A DNA stretch of 64,000 nucleotides from Emergomyces orientalis. Its lineage: Eukaryota > Ascomycota > Eurotiomycetes > Onygenales > Ajellomycetaceae. The translations under genes and the position numbers were made by a program. Under the pieces are notes generated by a model. It saw only the letters and a program-made list of their open reading frames with translations. It did no database searches and had not been told where the DNA came from. Positions 21,975 through 32,754 of the stretch are shown here, one piece after another (positions within the stretch are counted from its first letter, which is position 1; each line of letters starts with the position of its first letter). The stretch covers positions 868,001 through 932,000 of the forward strand of contig MOWL01000023.1 of NCBI GenBank assembly GCA_002110485.1, in the 5' to 3' direction.

Positions 21975-22590
21975 TTTTGTTTCTCTTGTTGTCGTTCAAT
22001 CTGTTCAAATTCGAGGTATAGGAATGCGAATCTCAGTGTCGTTCACAATACCTGGACGCAACGAGATCTTTATATAGACAAAAAGGGAATCCAGCTCCAC
22101 GCGCCTCAACCATCGGATTTAACAGCCTGGTCATTTTACCACTTCGGCACTTCTCGAGTATGTCCTATTGAGGATGCAAATGAGTCCACATCCTCATTAT
22201 CTCGAGGCAATTTTTAAGAAGCAATCGCCTAGTTGTGCAATGCCGTGGGGCAAAAGCCGCTGGACTCCAAACACAACAGGGTAGGTTTTGGAGCAATTTC
22301 ATCGCCGAGGCTGTGGAAGCCCCGACCTCTCCACCAAGTTGTTGAAATAAACACACTTCTTCCAAAATTCCTTCAATTATGTATTTATAATGGTTCATGA
22401 TAACTACAAGAGCAACAGGGATGTGCCTAATACTAAACCGCTTCAGTCTTAGTTCCCAACAGGACGCTAACCCGCTCTGTCAATACTCACGATCCTCGAG
22501 GTCGCAGCAGCCGGCGACCAGGCGGGGAATAAAATCTGGATCCAACCACTAAAATCTTAGGGCTATGGAGTACGTCGGCTTCCAACATTA

Positions 22591-23090
22591 GGCGGATTTT
22601 GCAACACCTTGCACAAAATATCCACTCAGTTTAATGAGCTCTTTTTTGCCTAGTTGCCAAGTACTTTATGAATTTTAAAAATCATCACTCAGTCATAAAA
22701 ACACACTGTGAAATAGTCTGATAAGCAAGTATTTTTGATGTATTTTAGAAGTGAGCTTTGTAGATATGAATATGATGATGCTAAATCTCAGATAGGGAGG
22801 ATAGTGAAGAAAATGATGCCAGAAATATCTCTCAATGGTCACTCAGTGAGCTTATATAGAGAGCACTAAACCTATTTCAATTTCATGCAAGTCTCTAATC
22901 TAATTAAGACATGAATGAAAAAATAAATGAGCTTGTTCATATTTTCATTCAATTACCATATTCATACACACACTACATGAAGGGTGGAGATACTTGACAA
23001 ACACTGCTGAATTCTATAATATGGATCTTGTGCAAGCCTCTAACCATAATAAGTAATTTTTTCATGGAAGAAGGTGTTGCAAAATCCGCC
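22591..23090. mobile_element. 500-bp non-autonomous DNA transposon (MITE) with TA target duplication
   Basis: Perfect 20-bp terminal inverted repeats: GGCGGATTTTGCAACACCTT at 22591-22610 and its exact reverse complement at 23071-23090. TA dinucleotides flank both ends (22589-22590 and 23091-23092). The interior is AT-rich with no ORF of note. A further TTGCACAA / CTTGTGCAAG similarity lies just inside the ends. Size, TIRs and TA duplication fit a Tc1/mariner-type MITE. Perfect TIRs suggest fairly recent insertion or mobilisation. No transposase is in the window. Confidence 0.85.
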
Positions 23091-25372
23091 TATTAGAAAA
23101 TCGGCCCTCACGTTCCTCTCATCCCACGCATTGCATTGTTGAGCTCGAATGGGCATGAAGTCCTCGCTACGGGACATTCCGAGACCAACAACCTGCCAGC
23201 TTTGTAATAGCTCCCAATTCCCCATTCGAATCCTTTCAATGGTAATAAATCGAGTAATAATGCGGATGCCTCAATGAGTCACATCGTAACAATGTAGGTG
23301 AGCTCAAGACCCTGGACATGTCCTCAGCGGGGCTCTTTGACTCCTGCCTGGGGCTTTTAGCATCCGAGGAATTCGAAATATGCATTTGGATTCTCCCTCT
23401 CCTTCATTATTCCCAACTTTCGAACTTCCCAAAGGATGTGCGACGTGCCTCATCTCTTACAATCATTTTCTCAAAATCCAAGCATGCTTCTCGGACCGCG
23501 AGGGTATTTTTGAGCGGAAGTGTTCTGGGGCAATGAGGACTGGCTGAGTAAGCATCATTATTCTTTGCTTCTGTTTCAACGTCGAGCCGAAGAACAACGT
23601 TGCAAAATCCAAGCCCGAAGAAATTCTTCCGCCCTGCGTGAGACAGAATAGTTACGCCAACCAGAGCCGTATACGTATGTGGTTGCACGCTCCTTGCTCT
23701 CATAAGTAGCGCGGCCTCCACCATTGTGCCGGAGTTATCAGAATGCAACCAGTCAGATGTCACCAGAAATGAACACTGATAAGCGGAAACATCGGACCAG
23801 CTTCAAAGAGAAGAAAAACAATACATATCCTTTGCTCATTGGAATGCTCGCCCTACAGCCAATCACTGATTAAAATCAATAAATTCCCCAGCCCTTCGTT
23901 CTTGATGGCGTTTAGTTCCCCCGGCAGTCGGAAACGGTGAGGCTCAGTTCCTTCACAGCTGACTATGAGGGAAGGAAGGTGATGGGAACCTTGAAAACTT
24001 GAGAAAAAAAGGCAGAAAATGCAACACCACAACCCCGCAAAATAAATTAACAGAATTGAGGAGGGAGAGAGGAACAATGAAAGCTTCTTTTACCCCGATA
24101 CGTCAAAACATATCAGCCCAATATGTCCCAGCCATCCTTGAATACATGCCTGATGCATTATAGGATTGGATGATCAACAATGTGTCATGATCGTAGTTCC
24201 TAATATCGTAGTAAAAAGGGTTCTATTCCTGGATGAGCTGAAACAAGGGACGGGCAAAAAGCAAAAAACCGTTCCACCGAGATTGACAGTAGCACAGCCC
24301 ATGGCTGTGGGACACATACGAACGGGTCAGTTCTTGGTTGGAATAACTGTGCGTTCATTTTTCATATCTGGAGGGAAAATAATAATGGACATCTCGGTAT
24401 CCTGAAAGAGACATTGCAACCAAAACGGACAGCAGTGTTGGGCAAATAAAAAATTAAAATAAAATACAAAATGTTTCGGGCGCAACCCGCTCCGTGATTG
24501 ATTTAATCGATTGATTAATAGTTGAACTATTGATGTACCCACTCGATACGAGGTAACCATTTGTTCGTTTGTCATTTTGCCTCCTGGCATCCAAGTTTTC
24601 TTCTCATAACGCTTGTCGTTTGCGGATAAGGATTTGCAAAGATTGGGGGTTGGTTGTATTCCCGTAGTTATGGGAAGAATTTGGTGAACTTGTTGCAAGC
24701 GTGGGGAATAGTAGTCTATGTATGCAACATGCCATCATAGGGGGGTAAACAAAAGCACGCCAACGTGTTACCAAGGGCCGAGGGAAACCCAAGAAACTCT
24801 GTGCTCAAGCATGGCTATGCGGTGAACAAGATCAGGAAAGAAGAAAAATTACCAAACCGTACAAAAAGAGTATGGCAGACAGCAAAAAACAGGTTTTAAG
24901 TTTGAACCTGAAACATGTGGCAGTGAAAGGAATTGTGGGGAATTGCCAACACGCCAGGAGAGAAAAATTTAAAATGGTAGAGTAGGCATCGTAGTTGGAA
25001 CAAGATCTCTCAAACGGGGTTATTTTTGAAGCCAGAAATGTGTAATAAGGCTACTGAACAAAAAAACAAACAGGAGGTGAGATTTTCTACCCTTTCTTAG
25101 CGGTGATTTCTTGCATGATGTTGTAAGGGAAATGGCCAGATTTGGCGCAGCAAGGGATCCCCAGCAGCGTGAGACACTAAGCTGACACGAGAGGGGTTGG
25201 TGTAATAATGCACTATGTTGTCGTTGTTGATAATAAGAGGGACACCGCCAGAGAGGCCAAACGACAATTAGTTGTAGATTGGTCCCTTGGTTGAAAACGT
25301 AAATGAAACTCGGTAGGCCATAACACTAATCACACACCTTTATTAGAGGTGAGATAAACAGAGAGTGTATGT

Positions 25373-25396
25373 TTGTTGTTGTTGTTGTTGTTGTTG
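25373..25396. repeat. (TTG)8 microsatellite
   Basis: Eight uninterrupted TTG units in non-coding DNA, followed by TAGTAGTTG. Confidence 0.9.
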
Positions 25397-26729
25397 TAGT
25401 AGTTGTCATCTCATGGATGTTGGTATAAGTTCCATGTTCAGAAAAATGCCCTGTTCAAACGCATGAAGGCCAACACAATCCAAGGGTCTTGTTTGCCAGG
25501 ACGGTTCTCGTTGGGAATTAAAAGTTAGCAAGGAGTTAGAAGCCCCATCTCCCCCGAATGTTGGGTTTCGTAATGGCTTCAATTGTCCCAAATGTTTAAC
25601 CATCAGTTGGAGAAGAATGTTAGCCTCATCCTCCATATAAAGGAGAATCGGCAATGCATTGTGGATGGCAGCAAATAGGAGTGGCAAGTAGTTATGCACC
25701 CCAGCCACAGAAGCAAAAGAAGAGTATTTTTGTTATTTATTTGAATAGAAACTTGCAGGATGGGGACAACTCAGCGGGCAGAGACCAGGTGAGATGCTCT
25801 GGCTGCCATTTTCCTCTTCCACGCGGCCAAGCCAGCCTGGATCGAAGGCGAGAGCAGAGTCTCTCCTTCTAGCCCTCTTGGCCGTGCATGAATCTATTTT
25901 CTTCGGCGACGGCTTGTCACAGATACTTGTCCGCTGGTGATGTTTCGAGTTTCGGCTGGAGCCAATAGGGGTCCGCGGCTGCTGATCTTTGTTTTACCTT
26001 TGCTGGGCGTTCAAATGGCACCCACCACACCTTGAAACATCGTCTCTTGCAGCCCCAACTCTGTCCCCAGCACCGTGTCTTTCACGCACTTACAGGTCCT
26101 GCAACTTTCTCTCTCCCTGAGGGCTATTTCGAAGTGTTGCTGAGGCCGAGGTTGTTGTAGTTGTTGCAGCAGTTGTTTCTGGTATGTGTGTTTGTTGATC
26201 GCTACCGGCCTCTCTCATTCATCCATTATCTCGCCATATTCTGCCCGCCTGGGTAGCCCTCCAATTCTCCACGATCGACCACTCTCTGATATTTTGCCCT
26301 CTCCCCGACGCTTCACCGTGGCCTTGCAGCTCGCGCTCTTCCCAAGAATAGCCTTCTAATCCCCTTTTGTTCCCTATATTGCGGGACTTCCCTTCCCCTG
26401 CCTTCATTCCAATCCCGTAGTCTGAAGAGCCCGTCCGTGGTCACTTGATAGCCCTATCCCCAAGCCTGGAGCACAGTTTTGTGCCCGATATCAACGAGTG
26501 GGTAATTCTTCTCTGTTAAAAAACGAACTTATTTTTGAGGTATGTCCTGATGGTTTATAACAAGAGCCGAAAGAAATCGCGTTTCTGGCTCCAAAACATT
26601 AATCGTTGCCTCGTCAGCTTCCTCCCATTTCCCCTCTATCGGCGCTGCAATCTCCACTAAGACCCCCCCCGTCGAATATTTCTGATTGGAACCTTTGATC
26701 GAAACATCAGATTACTCCACCACAAACGA

Positions 26730-26768
26730 ATGCGCGTCACAATCCGAATACTACTCATGGCACTATAG
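26730..26768 (+). other. Upstream ORF in the STE11 leader
   Basis: A 12-codon ORF (MRVTIRILLMAL, stop TAG) ends 87 bp before the STE11 ATG and is in the same frame. It contains a second internal ATG. It would act on translation only if the transcript starts upstream of it, which the sequence cannot show. Confidence 0.35.
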
Positions 26769-26855
26769 GCTGGCGTTGACAGTCTCCCATTTCACGATAT
26801 CTCTACCCTTCTGTCATTGAATTTGCGGATCGGTTAAAGCCCGGAGCGTGGAACG

Positions 26856-29849
26856 ATGTTGAGCTCCCAGCCCCAATACTCTGCAGGATTACCATTACGC
26901 ACCCCATCCCAGCTACCATCTTCCCTATCTACACCCTATATGTCTTTACCGTCACATAAATCGGGTATTCCCACGGCTACTCGCGATGGCCCATTCACCA
27001 GCCCGACAGAATCGGAATTTTCCGATGGTTATGATGGGCTGGACTCGGTTCGGTGAGTTTATGCTTCATTTGGGCGGGGATTGGGATTTCCTTTGATCAA
27101 GACTAACAGGCTTCTACATAGGTCCTGGGATGAAAAGAAGGTAATAGATTGGCTGCATAGCATACGGTGTGGACAATATGAAGCACTGTTTAAAGGTACG
27201 GAAAAACTCGTTAAATTCCTTTGGCATGGGCATGCTCCCGTGTTGTTTGTGTCATAATTCCTCTATTGACAGGCTTGAATTTCTAGCAAACCATTTCAAT
27301 GGTGATAATCTCCTTGACTGCGATCAGAAGATTCTACAGGAAATGGGGATCAAGAAAATCGGAGACCGAGTGCGGATTTTCGTTGCCATTAAACAGCTCA
27401 GAAACAAGAACGTATCGAATCGCAAAAAGCGAAATAGGGTAAGTGAGCTTTGCACCGAACCTTATAAACCTTCTGCTTAATCGAGATATTTTAGGATTCG
27501 TTAGCTGCCCTCGATTCTGTCCAGTTTACACCCCCCTCCGAATCCCCCCGCACAGCAAATTCTCGACAACAAACTGGGGGAAATCGTCGATGGTCCCGCC
27601 AGTTCGACCCTCCATCCCTCACCGGCTACAACACAAGCTACACAGCATCAGGGAGAACGTCATCCAGGCCTTCTTCACCTCCAGCAGATTCCGACCGCGG
27701 CCTTCGGTCATATAGGTATCCAGGTGCCAGTCCGATGGAAAATTCACGGAGGGAGCAAGGTTCGAACTACTTTAACAATTACCCCAATTCCGTTTCTAAC
27801 TCCAATCGCCGTCCAGGAACTCCAGGAGAAGTTCCCCAAACTGCCAGAACTGTCATGCACATCAGACAAAATCCCAGCATGGATGGAACCACCATGAGCT
27901 CACTTCCACCTAATTCACCTGTTATTCGAGTAATACATTCAGGCGGTCAGACTAAAGTCTTGAACATAAAACATTGCAAAACTCCCGAGGATATTATCAT
28001 TTGCGTTCTAAAAAAACTTCTCCTTCCAGAATCCCACTATAAAAACTACTGTTTTTATGTGCTCGATGGATTGGATCCTAACCCAGGCAACTGCCGTCGC
28101 TTGTCTGATTCAGAACTGCTGAAGATATGTGATGGGCCCCATAGATCTGAACGGGGCCGGCTGATTTTGAGGAAAATCCATGCTGGTGAACCAGAGCCTG
28201 AAGAAATCCAAAGAGCAGTTCAAATTGCCCTTGACGAAAGCCAAACGGCCCATCTGAATGCTCTTAGCAGTACCAATGTTCGGAACCAGATTAAACTCCA
28301 AAAACTTACAGGAGAATCATGGCATAACATCAGGCAACCTCTTTCGCCCTTATCAGCAACCGACCGCAATAGAGAAGATTTCCAAAGACAAACACCTTCT
28401 GAACGACATCAGTCCGCGAAGTTGCGGTCATTTTTCGGTGCCCGGCCGCCTAGTGAAATGATCATCCACGAGCTCACGTCGTACTTCCCAAGCCACCAGA
28501 AAGAAGACATCGAAAAGACGATGCGTTTATCCGTGCGACGATCTCAACGTATGAGCCGTGCTGCGAGTCGGCTGAGTGTCGTTAGCAATCTTAGCTATGC
28601 CTCCAGTTTGAAAGATGCACCACCCATTCCTAGTATTGCAGACACATGGTTGGCAGGAAATAATGGCTCTGCAAGGCCTGCGAGACCGTTATCTGTTTCC
28701 AAGTTCAATTTACCACAGATGTCGTTCCGAGATTCCATTGCATCTTCCCTACAGCCACTCCAAGAGGAATCCCCCATCGAACCCAATCGAAAATCCTATG
28801 TGTCCTTCGATAGTGGTTCTGACCACACTTCAGGGGAGATTGATCGTCAGACTTTCCTGGATGAGACAATTAGCCTCTCTGCCACCGATGGCGCCGGATC
28901 AATTAATGAACGCCTCAGCATGATTGTTGCAGAGGACGGAGAGGAACAAGATGACGGGCTGACCGCTTTCCTGGCTGGCGACAATTTCGGGAACAAAAAC
29001 TGGATGAAGGGATCCCTAATTGGAGAAGGATCATTTGGAAGTGTCTTCCTAGCTCTCCATTCCATCACTGGAGAACTTATGGCTGTCAAACAGGTAGAGC
29101 TGCCATCAGCCATGCAAGGAACGGAGTTCGATCAAAGGAAGAATAGCATGGTCACTGCCCTCAAGCATGAAATCGACCTCCTCCAGGGCCTGCAACATCC
29201 AAACATTGTGCAGTACCTAGGAACATCCACTGACGAGCAGCATCTCAATATTTTCCTCGAGTACGTCCCCGGAGGTTCCATTGCCATGATGCTCAAACAG
29301 TACAACACGTTCCAAGAACCGTTAATCAAGAACTTCGTACGCCAAATCTTGGCTGGCCTCTCCTACCTGCACAGCCGCGACATCATCCACCGGGATATCA
29401 AGGGCGCCAACGTCCTCGTCGACAACAAAGGCGGCATCAAAATCTCTGACTTTGGCATCTCCAAGCGCGTCGAGGCCTCAACCATGCTAGGAAGTGGTGC
29501 CAATCTAGGCGGCGGCGCCGGCCATCTACATCGCCCCTCTCTCCAGGGCAGTGTGTATTGGATGGCACCCGAAGTCGTGCGACAAACGGCCCATACCAAA
29601 AAAGCCGATATCTGGAGTCTGGGATGTCTCGTCGTTGAGATGTTCATTGGCGCTCACCCCTTCCCTGATTGCAGTCAGCTGCAGGCTATCTTTGCCATCG
29701 GAAGTAACCAGGCACGCCCGCCACCGCCCGAAAATGCCAGCAAAGAGGCCATGGCGTTCTTGGATATGACGTTTGAGACCAACCATGAGAAACGTCCCAG
29801 TGCCGATGAGTTGCTTAGCAGCCCATTCCTGTTGCAGACGATGCCTTGA
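26856..29849 (+). CDS. STE11: STE11/SteC-type MAP kinase kinase kinase
   Basis: MAPKKK of the pheromone/filamentation cascade. Exons 26856-27052, 27122-27195, 27287-27438 and 27495-29849 give 925 aa. A SAM domain (about 67-135) is assembled from exons 2 and 3: WDEKKVIDWLHSIRCGQYEA, then ANHFNGDNLLDCDQKIL and EMGIKKIGDRVRI. A ubiquitin-like Ras-association type region lies at about 283-375 (RVIHSGGQTKVLNI..ILRKIHAGE). The kinase domain starts near 642 with GEGSFGSVF, the ATP Lys in MAVKQVE, HRDIKGANVL, DFGISKR and a MAPEVV segment, and runs to the C-terminus. SAM, RA-like and kinase in this order is the Ste11/Byr2 pattern. Exon 3 begins at the TTCTAG acceptor; the earlier GACAG would break the SAM domain. 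Confidence 0.94.
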
Positions 29850-30846
29850 GAATGTAATGGCCGCCAAGAGCTGGCGTTTTATGTTGGGATATGATTCACG
29901 CCTTTGTATGACCCGCCTTTATCGTGTCAACCCATGCATGTCGTTAGCTACGTATGCCATGCCCCTTCACTCGGATCCCACCGTTCCACGCACGCGCTTT
30001 CATGATCGTCCCGAACCCATTATTCATGGTCCAGGATTTTTAGCATTTGTCCATTTATTTGTCCTTTTTTTTTCGCTCTGGCTGGCCCTAGCCTTTGTAT
30101 CCACCTGCGTTAAATTTCCCCAAGCAGCATTCATCCTCATTTCCACCGCGGAAAATATTTTTGGATCTACTTTTTTTTCTTCTTGCTTTTGCTCTTTTTT
30201 CTACTAGTTAATCATCAAGCGGGCCATTTCAACGTGGACTAATGCATATCATACTATATCATATCGCGCCACCCTTTTCAATTTATTTCTTCGTTTCTTA
30301 TTTTCCATACATATTCATAAAGGAGTGGGTTGAGAGCGGGAAGAATTCTCTTTCTTTCTCTCGTGGAGAATTAATTCGTGCCGTTGATGACAATATAACA
30401 TTGATGGTGATGATAAACTGATGGACTTTCTAATGAGTTTTTGACTTCAATCCTGTTTTTATATATATCGATTATTGAATATGAAACTGTGTCTTTCCTT
30501 TTCCGCAATTTCTGGACTATAATTAAATGGCAGGTTTACTAATCTGGGACTCTGCTAACGAGGTCCATCCAAGTTACAAGAAAAGTTATTGTACACTCCA
30601 CCTATTTAACATGTAAAATAAAGGAGCCTTAGATAAAGAGAAATGTGAGGGGAAAATAAAATAAAACACGTAAAAATGGACGAGGCGGACTTCACAGCCC
30701 ATATTTATAAAAGTACATGTACTGTACATCACAGTAGAAAACAATGGTCTAAATAAAAGAAGTATTGTACGTAGATCGAGTAGCCACAAAAAGAAAACGA
30801 ACACCAGCATTGACTCCACGTGCCTTCCCGCTCACTCAAGTTAGTT
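29850..30846. other. Convergent 1-kb intergenic region STE11 / MRPL7
   Basis: 3' flanks of both genes, T-rich near 30060-30200. It contains one copy of the 16-mer TACATGTACTGTACAT at 30714-30729, also found at 49217. No coding potential was recognised. Confidence 0.6.
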
Positions 30847-32107
30847 TTAATCTACGTATTTACCATAAAATGGAATGCCCATGGCGTTGAGGAGGAGTCG
30901 GGCGTCCTTGTCTGTTTTTGCGGTTGTGTGAACGGTTATATGGCAGCCAGGTATCATGGCTGGTGGGTACCTATGCAGTAGAAAAAGAACCACGGGGTTA
31001 GATATGGGCAGTGCACAAGAGGTAAAAGGGATAGAGCAGCGGGTTAGAGACATACATATCATAATTCACCTCAATTTCTGGGAACAAAGCCACCATGTCC
31101 GGTTCAAGACCAAAGGCAATATTCCCGCTACTATCACCACTACTCCCCTTGACGCCTTTCCAATCCTTAATTCTGGGCATCACCACATCCACCAACTTTC
31201 CGAAGAAATGATACATATCCTCGCCCCTCAGCTCAGCCGTAACAGCAATATGTGCCTTGCCAGGTACAACCCCCCACTTGGCAACGTTACCCTTCATCTT
31301 ATGCGTTTGAACTCGCACATTGGATATGGCCTGTATAGCCATGCCGGCCACATGTAACGGCGCTGAGCCCTTATCTATAACTTGATTCACATAGCTGTGA
31401 ATCGTGATCTTGTCGAGTTTGGGTATGTTGCGGAACGTTATTGGCTTGCGGAGAAGGCGGAGGACGTCTCCTCCTCGCGGGCCACGGAGTGATCGGTTGG
31501 CGTGATAGGGGGAAGAGTCGTCCCAGCCTCGAAGGCGCTGCGGGGTGGGAGGTGGTCGAAATCCGGGTGGGTTGTGTACGTAACAGAGCGTGAGGATATC
31601 GTGGGAGACGGTAGATTCATAGGTTTGCTCGACTCGGGGAAGGGTGAACGGGCCTGGGATGAACTGGCGGGACGCGGGGTCCCAAGCTGGTGGTGGTCGA
31701 TGGGGATGAAGAGGACCGCGGTCATATTTTGGAGGACGGAATTGATAACTAGATTGGCAAGTGTGAGACGAAGGGAGAGTTACTGAAAAAGAAGGGAGAG
31801 GTGGGCAGAATTCGGGTTGTGAGGATCCGATTGTCGATATTGGTGAACTGGAAACTCACCGACTGGGAGGTAATGGCTTTCTCCGTGCCTTGCTTCTTGC
31901 TACAGGATCAAAGGCTTTGATTTCGTCTTCTGGCAGGGAAGAATGTTGGGAGAAAGTTGAAGTTGTCTCGAGATCATCGGTGATTGTTTCGGGAAGGGCG
32001 GCGGATGAGGCATTGCGGCGACATGACGGGGTCTGGGAGCTGGATGTGGAAACAAAGGCTCTGGGAAGCACCCTGCAAAAGTGTATTGACGGTTCGCGGA
32101 GAGCCAT
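30847..32107 (-). CDS. MRPL7: Mitochondrial large-subunit ribosomal protein uL5m (MRPL7)
   Basis: Component of the mitochondrial 54S ribosomal subunit. Exons 32107-31860, 31748-31056 and 30970-30847 give 354 aa. The N-terminus MALREPSIHFCRVLPRAFVS is basic and Ser-rich, as a mitochondrial presequence should be. The L5 fold shows in RNIPKLDKITIHSYVNQV, GMAIQAISNVRVQTHKMKG, ELRGEDMYHFFGKLVDVVMP, and the C-terminal PGCHITVHTTAKTDKDARLL. Intron 1 joins PLPPS-R-YQFRPPKYDRGP across a split Arg codon, and intron 2 splits a Met codon. A longer frame reaching a GTG at 32203 lacks an ATG and is not used. A 14-bp palindrome with a CACGTG core lies 94 bp upstream. Confidence 0.92.
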
Positions 32108-32754
32108 TGCTGCCGTGTTGCGTGTAGACTGCTCCCCGTGTTTCGGCCTTCGCGATATCAAAAAGATTTGCAGTGGAGAGAATTTGGGCGTTGATGATAT
32201 CACGTGATATTTGCTTAATCAGCTGCTCGTTCCCGCCCAAACAGGGAAAGCGCGCAACGGTTGCCCTGTATAGAACCCGCAATCAGCTACGGTCCATAAC
32301 TTTACATACACCACAAACATTCAAAGATACTTCATCATAGATTGCGGGATTATAGTTTTCTGGGCTCCCTGTATATCATTCTGGTTATTTGTCTTGCTTA
32401 ATTTATCGCCTTCCCACTCAATATCACAGCCTCCATAGCTCTAGATCTCCAGTTATCACTCGCTTGGAGGGGCATCAGCTGCTTGAACCACGAGGCAGCA
32501 TCCCTCAACGCGAGACATGTAGTCGTGACCTGCCACTGTCTACAGTCGAGTAGGTTTATTATTGCTTTGTGGCACGGTTAATTATGCAGCCTGATGATAT
32601 TGTGGCTTTGCTGATGCGTTCTTTTCCTTGAAACTAGGCTGCGGAGTTTAATCTTCAGCGCGGCTTCTACTTAAAACTCGCTACGATACATCCAACATCC
32701 TTAAAAGCCGTTATTTTTCTTATCAATGTATGAAGTGCGATTAAACCAGTCGAT
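32108..32754. promoter_or_regulatory. Divergent promoter region MRPL7 / ubiquitin protease
   Basis: 647 bp between head-to-head starts. It contains the CACGTG palindrome at 32197-32210 on the MRPL7 side. Nothing else was recognised. Confidence 0.5.
32197..32210. promoter_or_regulatory. 14-bp palindrome ATATCACGTGATAT upstream of MRPL7
   Basis: A perfect palindrome around a CACGTG core, about 94 bp upstream of the MRPL7 ATG. In several fungi Cbf1-like factors bind this core at ribosomal or mitochondrial genes. The use here is inference. Confidence 0.45.

Larger units (their letters stand above)
21975..26855. other. 4.9-kb intergenic region with one MITE
   Basis: This is the space between the divergent starts of the aldo-keto reductase and STE11. 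It contains the 500-bp MITE at 22591-23090, a (TTG)8 microsatellite at 25373-25396 and an in-frame upstream ORF at 26730-26768. Longer ORFs such as 23407-23763 and 24327-24698 on the minus strand show no family resemblance, and I do not call them genes. Confidence 0.55.

Noticed and set aside
23407..23763. 118-codon minus-strand ORF near the MITE
   Set aside because: No recognisable domain and no plausible neighbouring exon.
31860..32203. Longer MRPL7 N-terminus from a GTG at 32203
   Set aside because: No ATG, and it overlaps the CACGTG promoter palindrome; the ATG at 32107 begins a presequence-like peptide.
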